NCBI GenBank assembly: GCA_021793335.1
Contig: JAJYSW010000004.1
Location: forward strand, 1 to 34,740
DNA: 34,740 bases
Direction of reading: 5' to 3'
Source of the DNA: Actinomycetes bacterium
GTDB taxonomy: Bacteria > Actinomycetota > Actinomycetes > Mycobacteriales > Micromonosporaceae
Position 1 is the stretch's first letter, and every line of letters begins with the position of its first letter. Made by a program: the position numbers and the translations under genes. Shown one piece after another: positions 1 to 9,536 of the stretch. Under the pieces are notes generated by a model. It ran no database searches. It was not told where the DNA came from and was given only the letters and a program-made list of their open reading frames with translations.

Positions 1-383
1 CAGCGGCCTGAGGAGGGCGGAGCATCGACCGGTTCCCCTCCCCCGTCCGCAGCGGTGCGCTTCGGCCGTTCTCCGGTGCTGTGGCGGCTCCAGCGGAGCT
101 GGTCGTAGCAGTCCGGTCCGCGGAAGCGGTGCCGCCGCCCGGGCCCGCCCGGGCAGGGTCGGGGTGCGCCGGGAGTGCGTCGATCGCCGAGTGGGGCGTC
201 TGGCGGGATGGTCCGCTCAGGGCCGGTCCGGCCGCCCGGTGCGCCGCGGCCCTGTCGGCGCCGTGGGCGTCCCGGCGATGGTCACGGCCACCACGGTGGA
301 ATCGTGACGGTGTTGTGTCACACTTCAAGGGCACGACCGTGGCATTCGGCAGTCCCCTCACGCCACACTTGGGGGTCGACGTC

Positions 384-411
384 GGGAAACATTCTGCCCG
401 TCCACGGCGTT
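384..411 (+). promoter_or_regulatory. Candidate SigR/SigH (ECF)-type promoter upstream of rbpA
   Basis: GGGAAAC (384-390), 17 nt, CGTT (408-411); resembles GGAAT/GGGAAY-N16-19-GTT. rbpA is known to be SigR-regulated in Streptomyces. Confidence 0.35.
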
Positions 412-508
412 GAGAACAGTGGGAACTCCGCATTCGGCGTGATCGGCGGAGGCGCTGACTCCAGTCAGAGGTTTTTCAGGGCAAGTGCTCAAGAAAGTGC
501 AGGGGAAC

Positions 509-850
509 ATGGGCGATAGAATGCTGAGGGGCTCTCGCCTCGGCGCCGTCAGCTACGAATCCGACCGGAACACCGAGCTGGCCCCGCGCCAGACTCGCGA
601 TTACGTGTGTCCGCAGGGCCACCGCTTCGAAGTGCCCTTCGCCGTCGAGGCCGAGATCCCGTTGACGTGGGAATGCAGGCTCGACGGGTCGACGGCCAAG
701 CTCGTCGACGGCGAGGAGCCCGAGGCCAAGAAGACGAAGCCGCCGCGCACACACTGGGACATGCTGCTGGAACGTCGTTCGATGGAGGAACTCGAAGACA
801 TCCTCGACGAGCGGCTCCAGGAGATGCGCGCCCGGCGCGGCGAGAGCTGA
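509..850 (+). CDS. rbpA: RNA polymerase-binding protein RbpA
   Basis: MGDRMLRGSRLGAVSYESDRNTELAPRQ...Y.CPQGHRFEVPF...IPLTWEC...RTHWDMLLERRSMEELEDILDERL is typical RbpA. ATG at 509 is preceded by AGGGGAAC; the ORF-track start at 485 is probably upstream of the real start. Confidence 0.95.
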   Translation: MGDRMLRGSRLGAVSYESDRNTELAPRQTRDYVCPQGHRFEVPFAVEAEIPLTWECRLDGSTAKLVDGEEPEAKKTKPPRTHWDMLLERRSMEELEDILDERLQEMRARRGES

Positions 851-880
851 TCCGCCTCCCGCGGATCGCCGCAACACCGT

Positions 881-923
881 GATGCGGGCCTGCACCCCGA
901 TTTTCGGGGTGCAGGCCCGCATC
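881..923. terminator. Bidirectional intrinsic-type terminator between rbpA (+) and fxsA (-)
   Basis: GATGCGGGCCTGCACCCCGA-TTT-TCGGGGTGCAGGCCCGCATC: perfect 20-bp stem, 3-nt loop, between convergent genes. Confidence 0.85.
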
Positions 924-976
924 GTCTCGTTCAGGAGGAGGGGCTTCGCCCCGGCTCGGGACGAGTTCGGCGGCGG

Positions 977-1492
977 TCACGGGAGGGGCCGGGGCCCGTC
1001 GGGGCCGGGGCCGTCTCGGGGGCCCTGCTCGGGATCGACGTCGCGTTCATCGAGCACCTCCCCCTCGATGACGTCGTCCCGACGTCCGAACCGCATCGGC
1101 GGCGCCTTCGCGGCGAGGTAGCGCCCCAGGCCACGGAACAGCGGCCGCGTGGGTGGAAAGAGCAGCAGCAGGCCGATCAGGTCGGTCACGAACCCGGGGA
1201 CGATGAGGCACACCGCTCCGGCGACCGCGTAGCCGTTCGGCATCTCGCGTGAAGGGTCGCCTCCGGAATTGAGGTAGTCGCGCGCGGCCCGGAAGGACCT
1301 GGCGCCGACGTACTGGATGAGCGCCACCCCGATGAAGCTGGTGCCGATGAAGAGCAGCAGCGTGTAGACGACCCCGATGAAGTGGGCCACTGCGATGAAC
1401 GCCGCGGCCTCGGCGACGATCCAGACCGCCAGGGCGACCCGGAGTGCATAGGGCGCTCGGATGGGCGCATTGGGCTCTCGGCGTTGCGTCAC
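977..1492 (-). CDS. fxsA: FxsA family membrane protein
   Basis: Small membrane protein with FxsA-like GxxLIVPGFVTDLIGLLLLFPPTR motif; GTGA overlap with the upstream ppm gene. Confidence 0.85.
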   Translation of the reverse strand: MTQRREPNAPIRAPYALRVALAVWIVAEAAAFIAVAHFIGVVYTLLLFIGTSFIGVALIQYVGARSFRAARDYLNSGGDPSREMPNGYAVAGAVCLIVPGFVTDLIGLLLLFPPTRPLFRGLGRYLAAKAPPMRFGRRDDVIEGEVLDERDVDPEQGPRDGPGPDGPRPLP

Positions 1493-2274
1493 GCCTCAAT
1501 CCTGCCACGGCCGAACAGGTTCCGCAGTTGTCGCGAGCGGTGGGCCAGGCCCCAAGAGGTCACGTTGCGCAGTGCTTCGACGGTGATCGACCGGTTCATC
1601 TTGGAGGCGCCGGCACGTCGTTCGGTGAAGGTGATGGGTACTTCGGTGATCGTGAGTCCGGCCTTGACCGCTCGCCAGGTCAGATCGATCTGGAAGCAGT
1701 AGCCGACCGAGGTGACGGTGTCGAGCTCGAGTTTGCCGAGCGCGGCCAAGCGGTAGGCACGGTAGCCGGCGGTGACGTCCCGGACACTGAGCCCGAGCAT
1801 GAGGCGGGTGTACACGCCGGCGCCGCGGGAGAGCGCGAGGCGGTGGAGGGGCCAGTTGCGGACCTTGCCTCCGGGGATGTAGCGCGAGCCGATGGCCAGG
1901 TCGGCATCGGTGAGGGCGTCGAGCAGGCGCGGCAGGTCGGCGGGGTCGTGGGAGCCGTCGGCGTCCATCTCGACGACGGTCCGGTAGCCGTGCCGGTCGG
2001 CCCAGTCGAACGCGGCGAGGTAGGCCGCGCCGAGGCCCTGCTTCTCGGGGCGGTGGAGGACGCGGAGGCGGTCGTCGTCCGCCGCGAGGGCATCGGCGAG
2101 CTCGCCGGTGCCGTCGGGTGAGTTGTCGTCGACGACGAGGATGTCGACGTCCGGGCACGAGCGGCGGGTGGCCTCGACCGTGCGTTCGAGGTTGTCGCGC
2201 TCGTTGTAGGTGGGGATGGCGACGAGCGCCGGGCCGGTATCGGAGGGGCCTGGCCGGTCCGGTGTGGTGCTCAT
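1489..2274 (-). CDS. ppm1: Polyprenol monophosphomannose synthase (GT2, dolichol-P-mannose synthase-like)
   Basis: ALVAIPTYNERDNLE...DILVVDDNSPDGTGELAD...VEMDADGSHDP...DLAIGSRYIPGG: GT2/DPMS motifs; adjacent to lnt as in actinobacteria. Confidence 0.9.
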   Translation of the reverse strand: MSTTPDRPGPSDTGPALVAIPTYNERDNLERTVEATRRSCPDVDILVVDDNSPDGTGELADALAADDDRLRVLHRPEKQGLGAAYLAAFDWADRHGYRTVVEMDADGSHDPADLPRLLDALTDADLAIGSRYIPGGKVRNWPLHRLALSRGAGVYTRLMLGLSVRDVTAGYRAYRLAALGKLELDTVTSVGYCFQIDLTWRAVKAGLTITEVPITFTERRAGASKMNRSITVEALRNVTSWGLAHRSRQLRNLFGRGRIEA

Positions 2275-2295
2275 GGCGTTGCTTCCTCTGTGGGC

Positions 2296-3987
2296 TTACG
2301 GCTCCGCGGGCGTCACCGTGGCGGTGTCGGCCCGGCGGTGCCGGAGATTGACGGTGATCGCGGCGGTCAGCGCGGCCAGTGCGGCTGCGGTGAGGATCAC
2401 CTCGGGCAGGATACCGGCTTGGGTGGCCGGTGTGGAGGTCTCGGACAGCGTGAGTTTCTGCTGGATGACGGCAGCGGTGTTGAACTCGGTCGCCTGCCAG
2501 ACGGTTCCGGTGTGGTCGGTGAATGCGGAGACGCCGACGGTGGAGGCCATCAGGCCATCGCGGCCGTGCTCGATGGAGCGCAGTTGGACCATGGCGAGCT
2601 GCTGTTGGGCTTCATTGACGTCGAAAGTGGCGTTGTTGGTCTGGACGGCCAGCAGTTGGGAGCCGTCGCGGACCGCATCGGCGGTCACGGCGTCGAAGGT
2701 GATCTCGAAGCAGATCAAGCCCGAGACGGTGAAGTCGCCGACTTCCACGATGCCCGGGTTGTCGCCGTGCTCGAATCCGGCGACGGAGTCGATGCCCTCG
2801 GCCATGCGCGGGTCGATCCATCCGGCGACGGTGCCGAAGAATTCCTTGTGGGGCACGTATTCGGCGAAGGGCACGGGGTGGCGTTTGGAGTACATGAAGA
2901 CCGGACCGGTCTCAGGGAGCCATACGATGCTCATGTTGGCGGGGTCGCCGCCGTCCTCGGCGTGGACGATGCCGCCCAGGACGATGGGCGCGCCGATCGC
3001 GTCGGCGGCCAGGCTGATGCGGTCGTAGGCGTCGGCGTTGTGAATGGGGTCGATGTCGGAGGCGTTCTCGGGCCAGACGACGAGGTCGGGGCGGTCGACG
3101 GTGCCCGCGGCGACGTCTGCGGCGAGATCGAGGGTGCCTTGGACGTGGTTGTCGAGGACGGCCCGGCGCTGCTCGTTGAAGTCCAGGCCGAGGCGGGGCA
3201 CGTTGCCCTGGACGACGGCGACGTCGATCGTCGGCCCGGCGGGGGCGGTCGCATCGATCGGAAGGGCGGCCGGGGCGAGTGTGGCGGCGGCGGCCGCGGC
3301 GATGAACGAGGCGCTCTTGCGCCAGTCGTGACCGCGCCACAGGGCGGTCAGCACGAGACCGCCGGTGAGGGCGACGATGAAGGTGACCAGGGGCGCGCCG
3401 CCGAGCCAGGCGGCGGCCGCGGTGGGCGATTCGGCCTGGCTGAAGGCCAGGCGGCCCCACGGGAAACCGCCGAAGGGCTGACGGGAGCGCAGGGCTTCCT
3501 CGGCGACCCAGGCGAGGCCGGTCAGCGGCGCCCAGATCCAGCGGTGGCGGTCGATCAGACGTGAGCAGGTGGCGAGGCCGGCGCCGAGGAGGCCGGTGCC
3601 GAGCGCTTCGAGCGCGCACAGGAAGAGCCAGGGCCACTGGCCGACCTGTGTCGAGGTCCAGGACAGGAGCGGCAGGAAGAACGCCAGGCCGTAGACGAAG
3701 CCGATGCCCAGGCCGCCCCTGAGGCGTCGACGGTGGACGGCGGCTCCGAGGCCCGCGACGGAGATGGCGGCCAGCGGCCACCAGCCGTAGGGCGGGAAGG
3801 CGAGTACGGCCAGGCCGCCGGAGGCGAGGGCCAGGGCCAGCGCGGCGGGGAGTGCGAGGCGGCGGCCGTTCGGCGAGTCGGCGAAGAGGGTGGACCGTCG
3901 CCGTTCGGCCGTGCGCGGCCGCTCGTCCGATTCACGGTCGATGACGGTGGTCAAGAGGCGCTCCTTGTTCGTGCGGTGCCGGTTCAC
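2296..3987 (-). CDS. lnt: Apolipoprotein N-acyltransferase
   Basis: N-terminal multi-TM region plus CN-hydrolase domain: VVQGNVPR, VWPENASDIDP, HPVPFAEYVP, GLICFEITFD. Start could be an internal Met. Confidence 0.9.
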   Translation of the reverse strand: MNRHRTNKERLLTTVIDRESDERPRTAERRRSTLFADSPNGRRLALPAALALALASGGLAVLAFPPYGWWPLAAISVAGLGAAVHRRRLRGGLGIGFVYGLAFFLPLLSWTSTQVGQWPWLFLCALEALGTGLLGAGLATCSRLIDRHRWIWAPLTGLAWVAEEALRSRQPFGGFPWGRLAFSQAESPTAAAAWLGGAPLVTFIVALTGGLVLTALWRGHDWRKSASFIAAAAAATLAPAALPIDATAPAGPTIDVAVVQGNVPRLGLDFNEQRRAVLDNHVQGTLDLAADVAAGTVDRPDLVVWPENASDIDPIHNADAYDRISLAADAIGAPIVLGGIVHAEDGGDPANMSIVWLPETGPVFMYSKRHPVPFAEYVPHKEFFGTVAGWIDPRMAEGIDSVAGFEHGDNPGIVEVGDFTVSGLICFEITFDAVTADAVRDGSQLLAVQTNNATFDVNEAQQQLAMVQLRSIEHGRDGLMASTVGVSAFTDHTGTVWQATEFNTAAVIQQKLTLSETSTPATQAGILPEVILTAAALAALTAAITVNLRHRRADTATVTPAEP

Positions 3988-4069
3988 GGGCTCGCCGGTC
4001 CTCGCGGGGCCGGCGGGAGTGCGGCACGGCCCGTGAGGGATCGCTCAAGCCTACCTGTGGGCACGGCAA

Positions 4070-4099
4070 AGGGGCGTAGCTGTGTCCGGCTACGCCCCT
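4070..4099 (-). terminator. Terminator-like hairpin in the region upstream of lnt
   Basis: AGGGGCGTAGC-N8-GCTACGCCCCT, perfect 11-bp stem; on the minus strand followed by TTTGCC. Confidence 0.55.
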
Positions 4100-4152
4100 C
4101 GCACGGGTTTCTCCCAGTCCCTGTACGGCCGGTGTCCCCTGCGGCGTCGGCC

Positions 4153-4218
4153 GGTGATCTTCGGACCAACTGGCAGTCCTCTGGCTGAGCGGCTGCGAGT
4201 TGTTGTCTAGGGATCACC
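4153..4218 (-). ncRNA. Candidate structured RNA element (nested stems), function unknown
   Basis: Nested complementary arms: GGTGATC/GATCACC (7 bp), CAACT/AGTTG (5 bp), GCAG/CTGC (4 bp), CTC/GAG (3 bp). Lies in the ~520-nt gap upstream of lnt. Confidence 0.25.
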
Positions 4219-4505
4219 TACGTCTGCTGCGGGTCCACCACCGGCGACCGGCTCGCCTTCCTCCGCCGACCCCCGCGATCTGGACCTGGCCGCCGGTGGC
4301 GGTGCGGCCGCGCCGCCACCTTGTCCAGTCTGCGTGGGAGCAAAGCAAGTCGAGTCGCCCCCGACGTTCGGCGATCGTCCCGTTTCCGGTCGTTCGCCGA
4401 GGACCAGACCACCGTAAGCCAATCGGTGCCGTCGGCGTCAACCGGGTCGCGATATTGATCCGATATTTTTTCTCGTGTCGCCAGGGGCCACTGCGTCACC
4501 GCTGG

Positions 4506-6074
4506 TCAGGCGTGTTGGTGGATATGGTGGCCCTCGGCGACGGTCATGAGGCACTGCGGAGCGGGGGCCTGGGGGTCACCCAGATCGGGCAGCCCGGGGG
4601 CCGTGAGGTCCCACACGGCGAAGTTCGCTCGCATGCCCGGGGCCAAGGCGCCGGAGTCGTCGATGCCCAGGGCCCTCCAGCCGCCCCTGGTGGCGGCGGT
4701 GAACGCGGTGGCCGGTGTCAGCCGCATACCCGGGTTGTGGTGGTGCACGGCGGCGCGGACGCCGCCCCAGGGGTCGAGCGGGGTGACCGGTGCGTCGGAG
4801 CCGAAAGAGAGGGGCACACCGACACCGGCCAGCGAGGCGAAGGGATTCGCCGCCAGGGCCGCACTGGGGCCGAGCCGGGCGGCGTACATGCCGCCGGCGC
4901 CGCCCCAGGCGGCGTCGAACGCGGGCTGGACGGAGGCGTGCACGCCGTGGTGGACCATGCGGGCGGTCAGCTCGCTGTCGAGCAGTTCGGCGTGTTCGAG
5001 ACGGTGTCGGGCGTGACGGATCGCGTCGAGCCCGATGGAGCGCTCAGCGAGGTCGAGGCCGTCCAGGACGGTCGCGATGGCGCCGTCGCCGATGGCATGG
5101 AACGCGGCGCTCAGGCCGGTCCGGTGGCAGGCGGCCAGGTGGTCGCGGATCTGCTCGGCCGTGAGGTACCGGGCACCGCGACTCGAGTCGTCGTCACGGT
5201 AGGGGTTGCGGAGGAAGGCGGTGCGGGCCCCGAGGGAACCGTCGACGGACAGGTCTCCGCCGCAGCCGTGGGCACCGAGATCGCGGGCCTTCTCGGCCGC
5301 GCACAGCTCGCCCCACCAGCCGTAGACGGCGGGATTGCCGGGGTGGGAGCCGAGGGCGATCAGGCCGGTGAACTCAGCTTCGGTGTGCGGGTCGGCGGCG
5401 ACGGGCACGGTGTGCTCGACCAGGGCGGCGATGCCGAGGCTCGCGGCCCGGTCGAGAGCGGTCCGGGCGGTGGCCAGACGCTGGTCGACCGGGACGGCGG
5501 CCCGCAGGCGGCCTCGGGCGGCACGGTGGGCCGCGCGGGTGAGCACGCCGGTGTCCGAGACCCGGTCGAGGGCGCGCAGTTCGGGGTGGTCGGCGAGCAC
5601 ACGGGGCCCGGCGATGCCGACGTGTCCGCAGGCGCGCGAGAGATAGACGAGTCGGCCTCCGGCGGCGCGCTCGACTGCTTCGGGGGCCGGCAGGGTCGGG
5701 TCGTCCCAGGCGGTCTCGTCCCAGCCGCCGGCGAGGACGACCGCTGCGGGCGGGAGCGTGCGGGCGTATTCGGCGACCTGGTCGAGCACGGCCCCGGCCG
5801 AGCCGAGCCCGGACAGGTGCAGGCCGGTCAGGGATTCGCCGGTACCGGTGAGATGGACGTGGGAATCGACGAATGCAGGGGTCACCAGGGCCCGGTCGAG
5901 GTCGACGGTCTGGTCGGCGACCGGAGCCTCGGCGTCGGGGCCGACCCAGGTGATCGTGGCGCCTTCGACGAGCATGGCGGTCGCGTCCGGGCTGGTGGGG
6001 CTCAGGACGTGGCCGCCGCGCCACAGTGTCCTGCGGGACTGCGCTTCGTGGAACGGTGTCTTGGGGAGACTCAT
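4506..6074 (-). CDS. Amidohydrolase family protein (YtcJ-like)
   Basis: ALVTPAFVDSHVHLTGTGESL, HAIGDGAI, RLEHAEL, FGSDAPVTPLDPW motifs of the YtcJ-like amidohydrolase family. ATG at 6074 (MSLPKTPF), ~20 nt after the ABC ATPase gene. Confidence 0.85.
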   Translation of the reverse strand: MSLPKTPFHEAQSRRTLWRGGHVLSPTSPDATAMLVEGATITWVGPDAEAPVADQTVDLDRALVTPAFVDSHVHLTGTGESLTGLHLSGLGSAGAVLDQVAEYARTLPPAAVVLAGGWDETAWDDPTLPAPEAVERAAGGRLVYLSRACGHVGIAGPRVLADHPELRALDRVSDTGVLTRAAHRAARGRLRAAVPVDQRLATARTALDRAASLGIAALVEHTVPVAADPHTEAEFTGLIALGSHPGNPAVYGWWGELCAAEKARDLGAHGCGGDLSVDGSLGARTAFLRNPYRDDDSSRGARYLTAEQIRDHLAACHRTGLSAAFHAIGDGAIATVLDGLDLAERSIGLDAIRHARHRLEHAELLDSELTARMVHHGVHASVQPAFDAAWGGAGGMYAARLGPSAALAANPFASLAGVGVPLSFGSDAPVTPLDPWGGVRAAVHHHNPGMRLTPATAFTAATRGGWRALGIDDSGALAPGMRANFAVWDLTAPGLPDLGDPQAPAPQCLMTVAEGHHIHQHA

Positions 6075-6093
6075 GCTCTCAAGTGTCGCAGTG

Positions 6094-6840
6094 TCAGTCG
6101 ACCGGATGCAGCACACGGCGCAGGAAGCTCTGCGCGCGTTCGGTCGTGGGTTCGGTGAGCATCTGGGAGGGCGGGCCCTGCTCGACGATGACGCCGCCGT
6201 CGAGGAAGACGACGCGGTCGGCGACCTCGCGGGCGAAGCTCATCTCGTGAGTGACCACGAGCATCGTCATGCCGTCGGCGGCCAGGCCCCGCATGACCGC
6301 GAGGACCTCGCCGACCAGTTCGGGGTCGAGCGCGGAGGTCGGCTCGTCGAACAGCATCAGGGTCGGGCCCATGGCCAGGGCGCGGGCGATGGCGACGCGC
6401 TGCTGCTGTCCGCCCGAGAGCTGCGCGGGTTTGGCCCGTTCCTTGCCTTCGACGCCGACTTCGGCCAGGCGGCGGCGGGCCTCGGCGTGGGCCTCGGCTT
6501 TGGAGCGGCCGAGGACGCGCCGTTGGGCGATGGCGATGTTGTCGAGGATCGTCAGGTGGCTGAACAGGTTGAAATGCTGGAAGACCATGCCGATCTCGCG
6601 TCTGGCGGCGTCGAGGTCGGCATCGGGGTGGGTCATGTCGTGCCCGGCGGCGCCGACGGTCCCGGAGGTGGGCGGTTCCAGGAGGTTGATGCAGCGCAGG
6701 AGCGTGGACTTGCCCGATCCGGAGGGTCCGATGAGGCACACCACCTCGCCTTCGTCGATGTCGAGGTCGATGCCGCGCAGGACTTCGTTGTCGCCGAAGC
6801 GTTTGTGCAGGCCTCTGATGGTCACGAGTCGGGTGCTCAA
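6094..6840 (-). CDS. Polar amino-acid ABC transporter ATP-binding protein
   Basis: Walker [10 protein letters not shown], signature [15 protein letters not shown], Walker [15 protein letters not shown]; GlnQ-type. TTG (6840) overlaps the permease stop; GTG at 6825 is an alternative start. Confidence 0.9.
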   Translation of the reverse strand: MSTRLVTIRGLHKRFGDNEVLRGIDLDIDEGEVVCLIGPSGSGKSTLLRCINLLEPPTSGTVGAAGHDMTHPDADLDAARREIGMVFQHFNLFSHLTILDNIAIAQRRVLGRSKAEAHAEARRRLAEVGVEGKERAKPAQLSGGQQQRVAIARALAMGPTLMLFDEPTSALDPELVGEVLAVMRGLAADGMTMLVVTHEMSFAREVADRVVFLDGGVIVEQGPPSQMLTEPTTERAQSFLRRVLHPVD

Positions 6841-7643
6841 CGGCGGTCTCCCTTGGTTTCGAGGCGGCGGGCCAGCGCCGAGAGCGGCACGGTCAGCAGC
6901 AGGTAGAGCAGGCCGCCGACGAGCAGCGGGGTGGCATTGGCCGTGTCGGTCAGTTCGGAGCGGGCGAACCTGGTCAGTTCCATGGTGGAGGCGGTGACAC
7001 CGAGGACGTACACCAGGGAGGAGTCCTTGGTCAGCAGGACCAGTTCGTTGGTCAGCGGCGGGACGACGATGCGCAGCGCCTGCGGGAGCACGATGCTGAT
7101 CATGGTGCGGGTGTGGCTCATGCCCAGGGAGCGGGCGGCTTCGACCTGTCCGGGAGGGACGGCCTGAATGCCGGCGCGGACGCTTTCGGCGATGTAGGCC
7201 GAGGAGGTCAGGCCGAGACCGATGGCGACCTGGCCGTAGACGCCGCCGGGCCAGGTGACGCCGGGGAACGCCTGGGGGACGGCGAAGCCGACCAGGAACA
7301 GCACGAGCAGGGCGGGCAGGCCGCGGAAGACCTCGACGTAGACGGTGGAGAGCCACCGGTAGGGGCCGAAGCCCGAGACTCGCATGAGTGCCAGCGGCAC
7401 CCCGACGAGCATGCCGAACACGAATGCCAGGAGCGTGTAGGCGACGGTGTTGCCGAAGGCGGTCCACACGGCCGGGAACATGTCGGCGGCGATGTCGACC
7501 TGGAGGAAGGAGTCGGCGATGCGCCCCCAGTCGGCCAGGGCGATGAGGGCGATGAGGGCGGCGGCGAAGACGCCGTACTGCACGGTGCGGGTCAGTCGGC
7601 GGCGACCGCGCACCGTCAGTGCGGTCCGTTGTGCAGCGTTCAC
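6837..7643 (-). CDS. Amino-acid ABC transporter permease (HisM/GlnP type)
   Basis: [72 protein letters not shown] at 7643 forms a GTGA overlap with the SBP stop. Confidence 0.9.
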   Translation of the reverse strand: MNAAQRTALTVRGRRRLTRTVQYGVFAAALIALIALADWGRIADSFLQVDIAADMFPAVWTAFGNTVAYTLLAFVFGMLVGVPLALMRVSGFGPYRWLSTVYVEVFRGLPALLVLFLVGFAVPQAFPGVTWPGGVYGQVAIGLGLTSSAYIAESVRAGIQAVPPGQVEAARSLGMSHTRTMISIVLPQALRIVVPPLTNELVLLTKDSSLVYVLGVTASTMELTRFARSELTDTANATPLLVGGLLYLLLTVPLSALARRLETKGDRR

Positions 7644-8434
7644 TGTTCGGTGAGGTCCCCCGTGTAGGGTTCGCCGATCCACCGCTCGTAGATCTCGGCG
7701 TAGCGGCCGTCGGCGAACGCCTCATCGAGCATGGTGTCGACCTCGTTGAGCAGTTCGGTGTCGTCCTTGTTCACGGCGAAGGCGTAGTATTCCTCGGTCT
7801 CGATCGATTCGGTGAGCGTGAGTTCGTCGGCGACTTCGACCATCTGGCTCCAGGTGGCGAGGTCGGCTATGGAGGCGTCGGCGGAGCCGGAGGTCAGGGC
7901 GGAGACGATGTCGCCCATGCCTTCGAAGGAGCGGACCTCGAAGTCGTATTGCTCGGCGATGCCGTTGGCGTAGGCCTCGCCGGTGGAGGCCGACTGGACG
8001 GCGACGGTGGTGCCGGCGAGGTCGTCGAGGCTCTGGATGTCGGAGTCGGCGGGGGTGACCAGGGCCTGGTCGGCGCGGAAATAGGGTTGGGACAGTCCGA
8101 GCGATTTTTCGCGTTCGTCGGTGATGGAGATGGCCGCGGCGGCGATCTCGCAGGTGCCGGCGTTGAGCGCGGAACCGGATTGGATGGCGTCGAAGTCGAT
8201 CTCGATGATTTCGACGGTCTGGTCGAGGCGTTCGGCGAGCAGGTTCATCAAGTCGATGTCGAAGCCGACGACGGCGCCGTCGTCGTCCCTGAATTCGAAC
8301 GGTTCGAACGGGAGGTTCGTGCAGACGTTGAGGGTGTCGTCGTCGCCGCCGCCGGTGCCCGACGTGCACGCGGCGGCGAGTCCGGTCCCGAGCAGGGCCA
8401 GGGCCGCGGTGGCGCGGCGGGCGATGATGTTCAC
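7640..8434 (-). CDS. Amino-acid ABC transporter substrate-binding lipoprotein
   Basis: Signal peptide with lipobox [11 protein letters not shown] family 3 motifs ([44 protein letters not shown]). Confidence 0.9.
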   Translation of the reverse strand: MNIIARRATAALALLGTGLAAACTSGTGGGDDDTLNVCTNLPFEPFEFRDDDGAVVGFDIDLMNLLAERLDQTVEIIEIDFDAIQSGSALNAGTCEIAAAAISITDEREKSLGLSQPYFRADQALVTPADSDIQSLDDLAGTTVAVQSASTGEAYANGIAEQYDFEVRSFEGMGDIVSALTSGSADASIADLATWSQMVEVADELTLTESIETEEYYAFAVNKDDTELLNEVDTMLDEAFADGRYAEIYERWIGEPYTGDLTEQ

Positions 8435-8595
8435 CGGGATGCTCCTTCGCTGTGTTCGTTCGGCGGTGCCCGAGGGTTCGGGCCCGGTGCTTCCATCGTT
8501 GTGTCATCGGGCGGGTTCTGTGGCGGGTTTCGCGTTACCGGGGGCTGGAAACGGTGTTCGCGCTCATCGTCGGGGGGCCGTGAGACAGTGTGTGG

Positions 8596-9504
8596 ATGCT
8601 GATGCTCATCGACGCCGCCTCCCTTTGGTATCGGGCGTATTACGCGCTGCCCTCTTCGATCAAGTCGCCCGAGGGGGCGCGTTCGGGTGCGGTGCGGGGG
8701 TTCTTCGACGGCCTGTCCACGCTGGTCAGGCGCTTCTCCCCCACTGAGTTGGTGTGCTGCCTGGAGGGCAATTGGCGGCCTCGGTGGCGTACGGGCCTGG
8801 TCGCCGGGTATAAGGCCGATCGGGCGCGCGAGGACGGGTCGGAGGACACGCCGGAGGGATTGGACGCGCAGGTGGCCGCGATCGAGGCGCTGCTGGCGGC
8901 CTTGGGAGTGGCGACGGCCTCCCACCCGGATTTCGAGGCCGACGACGTGATCGCGACCTTGGCGGCGCGCACGGCCGAGCCGGTGTGCGTGGTCACCGGT
9001 GACCGGGATCTGTTCCAGTTGGTGGACGATGAGCGGGACCGCACCGTCGTATACCTCGCTCGCGGTATATCTAAAGCAGAATTGTTCGATGGTGAGGCGG
9101 TGGCGACGAAATTCGGCGTCGCGCCCGAGCACTACGCGGATTTCGCGGTGCTGCGCGGCGACCCTTCGGACGGGCTGCCGGGCGTTCCGGGCATCGGAGC
9201 GAAGACGGCGACCAGCCTCGTGAACGCCTACGGCGGGGTCAACGGCGTCCTCGCCGCGGCCCTGGACGAGAGTTCGGACCTACCCGCCCGCCGACGGCGG
9301 GCGATCCTCGACGCCGCCGATTACCTGGACCGGGCACTCAAGGTCACCACGGTCGTCGACCACGTCGAAGTGCCGTTGATCGAATCGGGCCTACCGTCAG
9401 AGGCGGCCGATCCGGCCGCCGTCGAGGCGTTGACGGCCCAATGGGGCATCGCCTCGGCGATGCGCCGCTTCGGCGAGGCGCTCACCGAGGCTCGGCGCGC
9501 CTGA
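8596..9504 (+). CDS. 5'-3' exonuclease (FEN/PolA N-terminal-like)
   Basis: LIDAASLWYRAYYALP, FEADDVIATLA, VVTGDRDLFQLVDD, GDPSDGLPGVPGIGAKTATSLV. Confidence 0.92.
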   Translation: MLMLIDAASLWYRAYYALPSSIKSPEGARSGAVRGFFDGLSTLVRRFSPTELVCCLEGNWRPRWRTGLVAGYKADRAREDGSEDTPEGLDAQVAAIEALLAALGVATASHPDFEADDVIATLAARTAEPVCVVTGDRDLFQLVDDERDRTVVYLARGISKAELFDGEAVATKFGVAPEHYADFAVLRGDPSDGLPGVPGIGAKTATSLVNAYGGVNGVLAAALDESSDLPARRRRAILDAADYLDRALKVTTVVDHVEVPLIESGLPSEAADPAAVEALTAQWGIASAMRRFGEALTEARRA

Positions 9505-9536
9505 ACCTCCGGCGAGAGCGTCCTTGCGCGCCGCCG

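Noticed and set aside
81-519. ORFs upstream of rbpA (110 and 114 aa)
   Set aside because: Overlapping, Arg/Pro/Ala-rich frames without motifs or good ribosome-binding sites; more likely a non-coding regulatory region.
2290-3564. 424-aa plus-strand ORF opposite lnt
   Set aside because: Shadow ORF; lnt on the opposite strand shows conserved catalytic motifs.
4153-4218. tRNA-like element because of the 7-bp closing stem
   Set aside because: Only 66 nt; no T-loop GTTCRANNC, D-loop or anticodon arm arrangement, so not called as tRNA; retained only as an unassigned structured RNA candidate.
4200-6158. 652-aa plus-strand ORF opposite the amidohydrolase
   Set aside because: Gly/Val/Ala/Arg-rich antisense frame without motifs; the minus strand encodes a clear amidohydrolase.
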